Origin: SIG587 sp045531585
GTDB lineage: Bacteria > Bacillota > Clostridia > Oscillospirales > Acutalibacteraceae
Reading direction: 5' to 3'
DNA: 13,581 nt
Assembly: GCA_045531585.1 (NCBI GenBank)
Contig: JAZSEH010000014.1
Location: 1-13,581 of the forward strand
Under the pieces are notes generated by a model. It was not told the DNA's origin, did not search any database, and saw only the letters and a program-made list of their open reading frames with translations. Position 1 is the first letter of the stretch, and each line of letters begins with the position of its first letter. A program made the position numbers and the translations under genes. Positions 5,664 through 11,921 of this stretch are shown in pieces.

Positions 5664-5850
5664 TACCAATATCGGTAAGAAGTCCCTTAAGCTCTGCGTA
5701 GGGCATACTGTAGCGCTGTGATAAATAGCGCATTGAGGCACCAAGTTCTCCATCAGGACCGCCAAATTGACTTGCAATTATTTTTGCAAATTTAGGATTT
5801 GGATTTTTAATTTTTACAGGGTACTGTAATTTCTTTTGATATTGCCACAT
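5653..5850 (-). CDS. cotJC: CotJC, N-terminal 61 codons plus four junction codons (truncated)
   Basis: Starts with MWQYQKKLQYPVKIKNPNPK, the characteristic CotJC beginning, behind GGAGGAA placed inside the end of cotJB. Residues 1-61 are native and include the first metal ligand E35 in GGPDGEL and the LSQRYSMPYAELKGLLTDI helix. The insertion then replaces Gly-Thr-Glu-Glu-Leu-Ala-His with Gly-Ile-Glu-Glu-stop, leaving a 65-residue product with one of five metal ligands, presumably inactive. Rejoining GGT at 450-448 gives the full 192 residues, close to the usual CotJC length. There are no other frameshifts or stops in either half, so the gene is either recently split or kept under selection by regular excision. 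Confidence 0.95.
   Translation of the reverse strand: MWQYQKKLQYPVKIKNPNPKFAKIIASQFGGPDGELGASMRYLSQRYSMPYAELKGLLTDIGIEE
5664..5667. repeat. cotJC 5'-element junction, core TACC (att site)
   Basis: TACC is shared with 447-450. cotJC sequence lies at 5668 and above; element sequence lies at 5663 and below. The junction changes codon 63 onward to Ile-Glu-Glu-stop. Confidence 0.8.
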
Positions 5851-5855
5851 AACGG

Positions 5856-6137
5856 TTATTCCTCCTTACCTGTGAAAGTATATTCCCAAGGCCAGGGATC
5901 TTTAATCCATGTCCAGGAATCGCCTTTAACCTGTGTGTCCTTAACAATATACGGTCCATATTTATTTTCATAAGCCTCTACAAGTGCTTTTCTTTCTTTT
6001 TGAAGACTCTGTCTGCGTTTTAAAGCCTTTGTATCATAAGGGTGTGTGTTAAGATACATACCGAATTCAAGTATGGCAAAATCATATGCGTCGATTTTTC
6101 GACGTAAAATTGCCTTGTTGTTTACGCTCTTTACCAT
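5856..6137 (-). CDS. cotJB: Spore coat-associated protein CotJB
   Basis: A 93-residue protein with the CotJB pattern: an N-terminal helical half (AYDFAILEFGMYLNTHPYDTKALKRRQSLQKERKALVEAYENKYGP) and the diagnostic C-terminal aromatic motif SWTWIKDPWPWEYTF. It overlaps the end of cotJA by a few bases and ends five bases before cotJC, so the three genes are translationally linked. Family knowledge: in Bacillus subtilis cotJABC is a sigma-E operon whose products are incorporated into the spore coat region. CotJB has no known catalytic function. Its preservation next to a split cotJC argues that the operon is still used. Confidence 0.95.
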   Translation of the reverse strand: MVKSVNNKAILRRKIDAYDFAILEFGMYLNTHPYDTKALKRRQSLQKERKALVEAYENKYGPYIVKDTQVKGDSWTWIKDPWPWEYTFTGKEE

Positions 6138-6400
6138 TTCATATCACCTGCGGTAAAAGGTTTTTTAAGCTCAGGAAAAATAGTTCCCATTTCAAATCCT
6201 TCATCAGGAGAATAATCCTGTGTATAGAATTGCATAGGAACGTAAGCCATAGTTTCAACCATATTTTCAGGCAATCTTGAAGGTCTGCCTGTTTCATCGT
6301 TTAACTTATTGTGCACTATTTTAGTTATTGCGGAATATAATGCAGGATCAGTTATACCGTGATATAGTTTACTATCTTTTGAATATTGTTCGCTGTTCAA
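6131..6400 (-). CDS. cotJA: Spore coat-associated protein CotJA
   Basis: An 89-residue protein whose C-terminal half carries the CotJA signature: MAYVPMQFYTQDYSPDEGFEMGTIFPELKKPFTAG. The start is TTG at 6400, chosen because AAAAGGAG lies nine bases upstream and no ATG with a ribosome binding site follows before the conserved part. The N-terminal 45 residues (KLYHGITDPALYSAITKIVHNKLND...) are longer than the short lead-in of many CotJA proteins, and I do not recognise them. First gene of cotJABC, directly after the sigE terminator. Confidence 0.9.
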   Translation of the reverse strand: MNSEQYSKDSKLYHGITDPALYSAITKIVHNKLNDETGRPSRLPENMVETMAYVPMQFYTQDYSPDEGFEMGTIFPELKKPFTAGDMKW

Positions 6401-6442
6401 TGCTTTGCACTCCTTTTTATAAGATAGGGGAGGTCCCTTAAC

Positions 6443-6475
6443 ATTTTATGAGCATGTACAGCTTAGTGTCACCAA
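6443..6475 (-). promoter_or_regulatory. Candidate mother-cell (sigma-E/sigma-K type) promoter of cotJABC
   Basis: On the minus strand CATAAAAT (6450-6443) matches the sigma-E -10 pattern CATACAAT in 7 of 8 positions. The -35 region (GTGACACT around 6472-6465) matches sigma-E poorly; the AC there would fit a sigma-K -35. The site lies between the sigE terminator and the TTG start of cotJA, the only place a cotJ promoter can be. Confidence 0.4.
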
Positions 6476-6511
6476 TATAAAAAACATCCCTATTTAGGAT
6501 GTTTTTTATAT
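6475..6511 (-). terminator. Terminator of spoIIGA-sigE
   Basis: ATATAAAAAACATCC (6475-6489) and GGATGTTTTTTATAT (6497-6511) pair perfectly over 15 bp around a seven-base loop. The sigE stop codon lies inside the stem. The arms contain runs of six A/U. Confidence 0.85.
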
Positions 6512-7219
6512 TGCTTTTTCAAGTTGTTTTTTTAGTTTTTGAATAATTCTTTTTTCAAGTCTTGATATGTATGATTGTGAAATTCCAAGATAATCAGCAA
6601 CCTCTTTTTGGGTATACTCTTCGTTTCCTGCCATACCAAATCTCATTTCCATTATTTGTCTTTCCCGTTTGCTTAATCCGCTTATCATTTTATTTAACAT
6701 AGTTTTTTCATCTTCTTGTTCAATTCCCCTTCCAACCTCGTCACCGTCGCTGCCCAAAACATCTGATAACAATAATTCGTTCCCGTCCCAATCTATGTTT
6801 AGCGGTTCATCAATGGAAATTTCGTGCTTTTGGGATGCAGTTTTTCTAAGATACATAAGTATTTCGTTTTCTATACACCTTGAAGCATAGGTTGCAAGCT
6901 TTATATTTTTTTCCGGACAAAATGTATTTACTGCCTTAATTAAGCCTATTGTTCCTATAGAAATCAGATCCTCAATAGTTGCTCCTGCAGTATCATATTT
7001 TCTTGCAATATAAACTACAAGGCGCAAATTATGCGTAATAAGTTGGTTTTTAACGTATTCTCTATTTGTGTTATATTTTAAAAGAAGCTCTGCTTCCTCC
7101 TCGGCCTTTAAAGGCTCAGGCAAGGTCTCGGGTCCATTTATATAAAAAACGCTTTTTAAGGGCGAAATTTTAATTATTAAAGCATAAAATATTTCTTTTA
7201 TTGATTTTACGATTTGCAT
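6506..7219 (-). CDS. sigE: RNA polymerase sigma-E factor precursor (early mother cell)
   Basis: A 237-residue sigma-70-family protein. The first ~28 residues (MQIVKSIKEIFYALIIKISPLKSVFYINGPE) are the amphipathic pro-sequence that holds pro-sigma-E at the membrane; cleavage is expected near the FYINGPETLPEPL site. Region 2 follows (LITHNLRLVVYIARKYDTAGATIEDLISIGTIGLIKAVNTF... LATYASRCIENEILMYLRK), then region 4 with the HTH TQKEVADYLGISQSYISRLEKR. Family knowledge: after cleavage by SpoIIGA it directs mother-cell genes, including cotJ and spoIVA homologues. It starts ten bases after spoIIGA behind GGAGAA. sigG, the usual next gene in many endospore formers, is absent here; cotJ follows instead. 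Confidence 0.96.
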   Translation of the reverse strand: MQIVKSIKEIFYALIIKISPLKSVFYINGPETLPEPLKAEEEAELLLKYNTNREYVKNQLITHNLRLVVYIARKYDTAGATIEDLISIGTIGLIKAVNTFCPEKNIKLATYASRCIENEILMYLRKTASQKHEISIDEPLNIDWDGNELLLSDVLGSDGDEVGRGIEQEDEKTMLNKMISGLSKRERQIMEMRFGMAGNEEYTQKEVADYLGISQSYISRLEKRIIQKLKKQLEKAI

Positions 7220-7229
7220 TGTTATTCTC

Positions 7230-8069
7230 CTAACATTTTTCTATTAAAGCAGGACTGATTATTGCTGAATGATCCTCTCCGAATTCGGATTTTGCAACCG
7301 CAACAATGGGAGAATTAATTTTATATACGCTATTTTCATATGAAATTTCGGCGAGGTCACATCTTATGGCAGAAAGTGTTCCGCTTAAATTTACTGTATT
7401 GCAAGGAATTATGCGAAATCTTTTTTGGTATTCCTCACTCAAAGCCAATGGGTCAATTTTCCCAAATAATGATAAACCTTTACTTTGACTTATAAAAATT
7501 ATATCCTTATCGCTTAAAAGGTCGGTAATATTATGACCCGAATCAACAAGTGCAACGGTTTGTAAAACGTTATTTTTACAAACAATTTTTATGTTACACA
7601 ATCTTTTTTCGCTTGTTTTTTTTATAAAAAAACGTTGTACGAACAAAATAAAAAAATAAAAAACAAACGACAAAAGTATAAGCAGAAGGGGAGAGAGGTT
7701 AAAGTATACTACAGAGTTGTGTATTACCATTCCTCCGGGTTTAAATATTAACCAAATGCCAAGCATTACACCTGCAAAAACAAAGCTTACTGTAAAAAAA
7801 ATAATCAAATTCCTTAAATATGCTCGCAGACCTTTAAATCCAAAGCAAACTACCGTAATTAGCGCCGCGCAAATCAATCTTACTGCTATTTCGGTAAAAA
7901 TATTTTGATTAGGTAAAAATATGTATAAAGAAAATAATGCTCCTATAAAAGCACCGCAGACAAGTCGAAAAAGCTTTTCCTCGTTTCTGCCTAATTTTTT
8001 TGTTAACAATAAAAGATAAAAGTTAATTATAGTGTTTAAAAAAATAAGCACGTCAGCATAAACAATCAT
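7230..8069 (-). CDS. spoIIGA: Sigma-E processing peptidase SpoIIGA
   Basis: A 279-residue membrane aspartic protease. About five hydrophobic segments fill residues 1-148 (for example 5-22, 36-52, 60-77, 88-109, 125-147). The cytosolic domain carries the catalytic motif ALVDSGHNITDLL with nucleophilic D176, matching the DSGN motif of known SpoIIGA. Family knowledge: it inserts in the sporulation septum and, when signalled by forespore SpoIIR, cleaves pro-sigma-E. It directly precedes its substrate gene, as usual. The ATG at 8069 is preceded by GGTGA. Confidence 0.95.
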   Translation of the reverse strand: MIVYADVLIFLNTIINFYLLLLTKKLGRNEEKLFRLVCGAFIGALFSLYIFLPNQNIFTEIAVRLICAALITVVCFGFKGLRAYLRNLIIFFTVSFVFAGVMLGIWLIFKPGGMVIHNSVVYFNLSPLLLILLSFVFYFFILFVQRFFIKKTSEKRLCNIKIVCKNNVLQTVALVDSGHNITDLLSDKDIIFISQSKGLSLFGKIDPLALSEEYQKRFRIIPCNTVNLSGTLSAIRCDLAEISYENSVYKINSPIVAVAKSEFGEDHSAIISPALIEKC

Positions 8070-8086
8070 TTATATTCACCGATTAG

Positions 8087-8120
8087 ATTATAATACTTAT
8101 TCTTTGAAATATTTGTCGCA
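8087..8120 (-). promoter_or_regulatory. Candidate Spo0A-activated spoIIG promoter
   Basis: On the minus strand TATAAT (8092-8087) lies 18 bases before the spoIIGA start. A Spo0A-box-like sequence, TGTCGCA on the plus strand (8114-8120; consensus TGTCGAA), ends 22 bases upstream of it, over the -35 position, and no good TTGACA is present at normal spacing. Known spoIIG promoters have the same plan, with 0A boxes overlapping a poorly placed -35. Confidence 0.5.
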
Positions 8121-8152
8121 AAAAAGATACGCTTAAAAATTTTTATAAAAAA

Positions 8153-8184
8153 ATAAGCTATGGCGTTACTTAGCCATAGCTTAT
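8153..8184 (-). terminator. Terminator of the regulator-kinase-protease operon
   Basis: ATAAGCTATGGC pairs with GCCATAGCTTAT over 12 bp around GTTACTTA. The minus-strand RNA continues with a run of U (CUUAUUUUUUU). It lies just past the protease stop codon and upstream of the spoIIG promoter. Confidence 0.9.
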
Positions 8185-8189
8185 ACTTT

Positions 8190-9590
8190 TTAATCACCAA
8201 AGGGGAAGGAAAATTCAGGACCAGAGCCCGAAGAACTGCTTGAAGAATTATTAGATTGTGCCTGCGTTGTATAGCTTGAGCTTCCCGGGTCAACAAGAAG
8301 AGACGCTGTTATAGTTTTTTTGCTTCCTGATTTGGTTAAAATTGTAAAAGTTAAAACGTCTCCGGGTTTGCTTGAATCAATAATATCCAGAACAACGGTA
8401 TCATCCTTTATATCGTTTCCGTTTACCTGAATAATCATATCTTCACCGGCAGTAACCTTTCCATACAGATCACTATCTTCTGTAACAGACTGTATAAGCA
8501 GACCTGTTGATGAAAGATTATTCATTTTAGCCGTAAGTGAGTCAACAGCAGTATAAGATATGCCAAGCCTCGCCCTGTCAGCAACCTTACCGGTTTTAAT
8601 AAGGGATTCAACGACGCGCTTTACCGTGGTGGTGGGAATTGCAAAGCCGACCCTGTCAATATCCTCGCTTGAAGCCTTTGAAGAAGTAATTCCTATAACC
8701 TGACCGTACATATTAAGTAATGCACCGCCCGAGCTTCCGGGATTTATTGCTGCATCGGTTTGAATGAATTTAGAGGAATAACTGCTTGTGATCGAAATTC
8801 TTCTCTCGGTTAAGGAAACTGTACCTGTTGTAATGCTGGATTCATATTGTGCAGTGCTGGGTCTACCTACCGCTGCAACAGATTCACCTATTACAATTTC
8901 CTCTGAATTACCAAAGGTTGCGGGATAAAAACCGTTTGAGTTTATCTTTAAAACTGCAAGGTCACTTCTGGTATCACCTGCAACGTATTTTGCATCATAT
9001 TCCTTACCGTCAAAGGTATAAATTCTAAATTGAGGAGCAGGAATATTACTATATATATGGTCATTTGTGATTATATATCCATCCTCAGAATAAACAACGC
9101 CGCTTGCCGTTGCAGATTTACCTGCAGCATTATAAACCACTATTCCAACAACCGATTTATTTATTATAGCATAAACCTGAGAGGGGGTGTATTCCCCAGA
9201 ATCCTTTGGTTTAGATTCAAGCTCCAAATCGACTATAGGTCTATTACTAACACGGCTTTTGCCTATAAAATAACCACCAAGACAGCTTGATGCCAAAGCA
9301 ACGACAATTGCAAGTATAAGTGCAAAAAGCTGTAATCCTTTATTTTTGCTCTTTACGGGGGTAGGAGCGGGCGTATTAAATATAATAGGCTCCGGTATTA
9401 TCTGTTCTTCTGTTGCATCTAATACAATGTTTTCTTCAATTTGTTCTTGTTCAGGCGCAGAAGTAGCATCACTTGTTGTATTTTGATTATTAAGAGTCAT
9501 TTCGTTTTCTTGTAGAGTATTTTCAGAATGTTCCGCTACCGGTTCATTCATTTCGATATCACTAAAGAAATCCTTATCGTTGTTTTCCAT
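8190..9590 (-). CDS. Membrane-anchored HtrA/DegP-like serine protease
   Basis: A 466-residue protein: an acidic, Gln/Glu-rich cytosolic tail (1-80), one membrane segment (84-110), a trypsin-like domain (about 135-330) and one PDZ domain (about 340-432), ending in a Ser-rich tail and GPEFSFPFGD. The catalytic triad is visible: H178 in ITNDHIY, D210 in TRSDLAVLKI, and S287 in INPGSSGGALLN. Family knowledge: HtrA proteases degrade or refold damaged proteins outside the cytoplasmic membrane. It is the last gene of the operon, 29 bases after the histidine kinase, so it is probably part of the response that the two-component system controls. The ribosome binding site AAAGGAG sits rather far (13 bases) from the ATG. 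Confidence 0.93.
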   Translation of the reverse strand: MENNDKDFFSDIEMNEPVAEHSENTLQENEMTLNNQNTTSDATSAPEQEQIEENIVLDATEEQIIPEPIIFNTPAPTPVKSKNKGLQLFALILAIVVALASSCLGGYFIGKSRVSNRPIVDLELESKPKDSGEYTPSQVYAIINKSVVGIVVYNAAGKSATASGVVYSEDGYIITNDHIYSNIPAPQFRIYTFDGKEYDAKYVAGDTRSDLAVLKINSNGFYPATFGNSEEIVIGESVAAVGRPSTAQYESSITTGTVSLTERRISITSSYSSKFIQTDAAINPGSSGGALLNMYGQVIGITSSKASSEDIDRVGFAIPTTTVKRVVESLIKTGKVADRARLGISYTAVDSLTAKMNNLSSTGLLIQSVTEDSDLYGKVTAGEDMIIQVNGNDIKDDTVVLDIIDSSKPGDVLTFTILTKSGSKKTITASLLVDPGSSSYTTQAQSNNSSSSSSGSGPEFSFPFGD

Positions 9591-9619
9591 ATTAAGTTTA
9601 GCGCTCCTTTGGAAATAAT

Positions 9620-11047
9620 TTATTTAATTGAGGGAAGGGAAACCGTGAAGGTTGTACCGCTTTCCTCCGAACTGCTTACTGAAACAGAGCCACGATGCAA
9701 ACTAATAATAGTTTTAACTATATACAGTCCCAAGCCCGTGCTGTCTTTTTTAGCTGATCTTGACTTATCGCTTTTATAAAATCTTTCAAAAACATGGGGG
9801 AGATCTGCATCGGCAATAATATCACCCGTGTTGTTTATGCTGAAAATAACAATATTATCTTTTGTTTCAAGAGAAAATGAAATACGACCTGATTTATTTG
9901 TAAATTTTATTGCATTATCTATAAGATTATATATTACCTGATAAATTAAATCCTTATCAGCAATAATCTGTGTTGATTGAATTTCGTCAAGACCAATAAT
10001 ATCAATATCCTTGTTATTTATACGTTGTTCCTGACTTATTACAATATCACATAAGGTTTCATATACATCAAACTTAACCGGATTCATTTTGAATTCGCCC
10101 GACTCCAGCTTTGAAAGACTAAGCATCGACTGGACAAGTCTTGATAATCGTTTAACCTCTGCAGATACAATATTAAGGTAATATTCCTGCTTTTCCGGCT
10201 CAATTGTTCCATCAATTATTCCGTCAATAAAACCGCCAATAGTTGTCATTGGAGTTTTTAATTCGTGAGAAACGTTAGCAATAAAACTCCTGCGCATACC
10301 CTCAAGCTGAACAAGAGAATTGGTCATTTGATTAAAGGCAATGGAAAGCTCTCCGATTTCATCATCACTCATAATGGGTATACGTTTTGAAAAATCGCCT
10401 TTAGCCATACTTCTTGCCGCGGAGGACATCATCTTTAGCGGTTTAGACCAACGGTACGTTGTTGCATAAATGGCAAAAAACATAAATACAAGAGGGAATA
10501 TGGCCGAAAGAGCATAAAGCTGAAATAGAACAGATAAAAGTGCTTTTAAGGAAGAAGTGGTAGATGCAGCAATTACAGTACCAAGAACGGTGCCGTCTGC
10601 ACTGAGCATAGGTTTACCTACGGTATAACAGATCTCGTCAAACAAACCGCCTAAATTACTTACCTGTTTAAATTCACCCGATAAAATTTCTCTTGAAATA
10701 TTTTTTGGAATTGCAGCATTTGTATGCTTACATACACCTGTTTCGCTCCAATCAGGGCAGGTACAAATTGTTATGTTGCATTGTTCGTCGGTTATATAAA
10801 TTTGCAGGTCTGAAACACTTCCAAGAACTCTGACAATGTTATATAGGTTTCTTTCATAGGCCGCAGAATTATAATCCGCCGCCGCTATAGTAGACACAGA
10901 GCGACAGTTTTCTTCCAAGAGCTTATACTTATCCTTAGCAAGATAATTGCTGATTACAACGCTGAGTATAAGCAACATAAAGGTAAGGCAAAAAACTATA
11001 ATTACTGCTGTTGTTAAAAAATAACGCTTAAATAATTTAGATTTCAT
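9620..11047 (-). CDS. Two-component sensor histidine kinase (HAMP, PhoR/WalK-like)
   Basis: A 475-residue kinase: membrane segment 11-33, extracytoplasmic sensor 34-168, membrane segment 169-196, HAMP 197-250, HisKA with phosphorylated H261 in ANVSHELKTPM, and a HATPase domain with N box NLIDNAIKF (374-382), G1 NNTGD and G2 STGLGLYIVK. No PAS domain, unlike typical WalK or PhoR. The sensor has an unusual cysteine cluster, C90-x4-C95-x-C97-x8-C106-x-H108 (CNITICTCPDWSETGVCKH), that could bind metal or respond to redox; this is inference. It starts six bases after the response regulator stop codon. Its partner and the downstream HtrA suggest an envelope-stress role, but the signal is unknown. 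Confidence 0.95.
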   Translation of the reverse strand: MKSKLFKRYFLTTAVIIVFCLTFMLLILSVVISNYLAKDKYKLLEENCRSVSTIAAADYNSAAYERNLYNIVRVLGSVSDLQIYITDEQCNITICTCPDWSETGVCKHTNAAIPKNISREILSGEFKQVSNLGGLFDEICYTVGKPMLSADGTVLGTVIAASTTSSLKALLSVLFQLYALSAIFPLVFMFFAIYATTYRWSKPLKMMSSAARSMAKGDFSKRIPIMSDDEIGELSIAFNQMTNSLVQLEGMRRSFIANVSHELKTPMTTIGGFIDGIIDGTIEPEKQEYYLNIVSAEVKRLSRLVQSMLSLSKLESGEFKMNPVKFDVYETLCDIVISQEQRINNKDIDIIGLDEIQSTQIIADKDLIYQVIYNLIDNAIKFTNKSGRISFSLETKDNIVIFSINNTGDIIADADLPHVFERFYKSDKSRSAKKDSTGLGLYIVKTIISLHRGSVSVSSSEESGTTFTVSLPSIK

Positions 11048-11053
11048 ATATTC

Positions 11054-11740
11054 TTACTTTGTTTCAAATTTATATCCAACGCCCCATACGGTTTTCAGAG
11101 ACCATTCATCAGAGGTGCCTTCAAGCTTTTCACGTAAACGCTTAACGTGAACATCTACTGTGCGGGAATCGCCATAGTAATCAAAGCCCCAAACCTCATC
11201 AAGAAGCTGGTCTCTGGTATAAACGCGATTAGGATTGCTCGCAAGATGATATATAAGCTCAAGTTCCTTGGGGGGAGTATCAACCTGAACACCATTAACA
11301 ATCAGCTCATAATTGGTTAAATTTATGGTTAACTTATCATATTTAACCTTTTGTTCATTATTATTGTTCTTTTTATCGCTTCTGCGCAGAACTGCTTTAA
11401 TTCTGGCAATAACTTCCTTTGTATCAAAGGGCTTGGAAACGTAATCATCTGCACCCAGCTCAAGACCCAGAATTTTATCAAAGGTTTCACCTTTGGCTGT
11501 AAGCATAATTATAGGTACTTCTGAATTTTTACGTATTTCACGACAAACCTGCCAACCGTCAAGTTTTGGAAGCATAATATCAAGAAGTATAAGGTCAGGT
11601 GATTGTTTTTCATTACATATTACAGCCTGTTCGCCATCATTGGCAACAATGGTTGAAAATCCGTCCTTTTCAAGATATAATCGCAAAAGTTCACATATGT
11701 TTTCATCATCATCAACAATAAGAATTTTAATTTTGTCCAT
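11054..11740 (-). CDS. OmpR/PhoB-family response regulator
   Basis: A 228-residue regulator starting at ATG 11740, eight bases after GGAGG; the frame is open to 11755 but that start lies upstream of the ribosome binding site. Receiver domain: acidic pocket VDDDEN near residues 9-12, phospho-acceptor Asp in LILLDIMLPKLDGW (about 53), Thr/Lys in MLTAKGE and DDYVSKPF. The C-terminal winged helix ends YTRDQLLDEVWGFDYYGDSRTVDVHVKRLREKL...GVGYKFE. It is first in the operon with its kinase and an HtrA protease. Target genes are unknown; autoregulation is plausible from repeats upstream. Confidence 0.96.
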   Translation of the reverse strand: MDKIKILIVDDDENICELLRLYLEKDGFSTIVANDGEQAVICNEKQSPDLILLDIMLPKLDGWQVCREIRKNSEVPIIMLTAKGETFDKILGLELGADDYVSKPFDTKEVIARIKAVLRRSDKKNNNNEQKVKYDKLTINLTNYELIVNGVQVDTPPKELELIYHLASNPNRVYTRDQLLDEVWGFDYYGDSRTVDVHVKRLREKLEGTSDEWSLKTVWGVGYKFETK

Positions 11741-11763
11741 TTTTACGACCTCCAAATCTTGTT

Positions 11764-11809
11764 ATTATAATAAAATAAAAATAAGGTAATTGTATTAAGA
11801 AAATGTTAA
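11764..11809 (-). promoter_or_regulatory. Regulator operon promoter region with 11-bp-pitched TTAACA-like repeats
   Basis: On the minus strand TTAACA (11809-11804) and TTAATA (11798-11793) lie 11 bp apart, like the half-sites of PhoP-type OmpR-family regulators. TATAAT (11769-11764) lies downstream as a candidate -10 without a convincing -35. The region is extremely AT-rich, so chance matches are likely. Confidence 0.3.
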
Positions 11810-11854
11810 TTTATACATAATTATAACTTAAAAGGCCAATATTTGCAACTTTTA

Positions 11855-11883
11855 TCATAATAAATTGTTGCTTGTCATATGTT
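11855..11883 (+). promoter_or_regulatory. Candidate sigma-E promoter of spoIVA
   Basis: TCATAAT (11855-11861; sigma-E -35 pattern KMATATT), a 14-base spacer and CATATGTT (11876-11883; -10 pattern CATACAMT) end 38 bases before the spoIVA start. Spacing and position fit the known sigma-E dependence of spoIVA; the -10 match is partial. Confidence 0.5.
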
Positions 11884-11921
11884 TTTATAGAAAAGGTTTC
11901 AAGTATGGAGGATATATATTT

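Larger units (their letters stand above)
451..5667. mobile_element. 5.2-kb skin-like intervening element in cotJC
   Basis: The element splits cotJC so that its 5' part ends at 5668 and its 3' part resumes at 450. Deleting 451-5667 restores a perfect reading frame. Contents, from its right end: a 109-codon gene, a large serine recombinase, a small membrane protein and XRE regulator, a long structured non-coding region, a tyrosine recombinase, an AT-rich repeat region and a 125-codon gene. All genes run on the minus strand, as does cotJC. I see no relaxase, coupling ATPase, terminase, capsid, resistance or metabolic gene. The excised circle would carry the joined site ...CTTCAATACC-TAAATAAGA.... 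Family knowledge: skin elements in sigK are removed by a similar large serine recombinase in the mother cell. Inference: this element could be removed the same way. It could also be a simple integrated mobile element that inactivates cotJC. Confidence 0.92.

Noticed and set aside
451..5667. Prophage or integrative conjugative element
   Set aside because: No structural, packaging, lysis, relaxase or type IV secretion genes, and the size is too small.
55..5850. cotJC as a simple decayed pseudogene
   Set aside because: Both halves are free of other stops or frameshifts and join to a full-length protein with all metal ligands, so an intact but interrupted gene fits better.
11791..11809. WalR box (TGTWAH-N5-TGTWAH) upstream of the regulator
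   Set aside because: TGTATT and TGTTAA are present on the plus strand but separated by seven bases instead of five.
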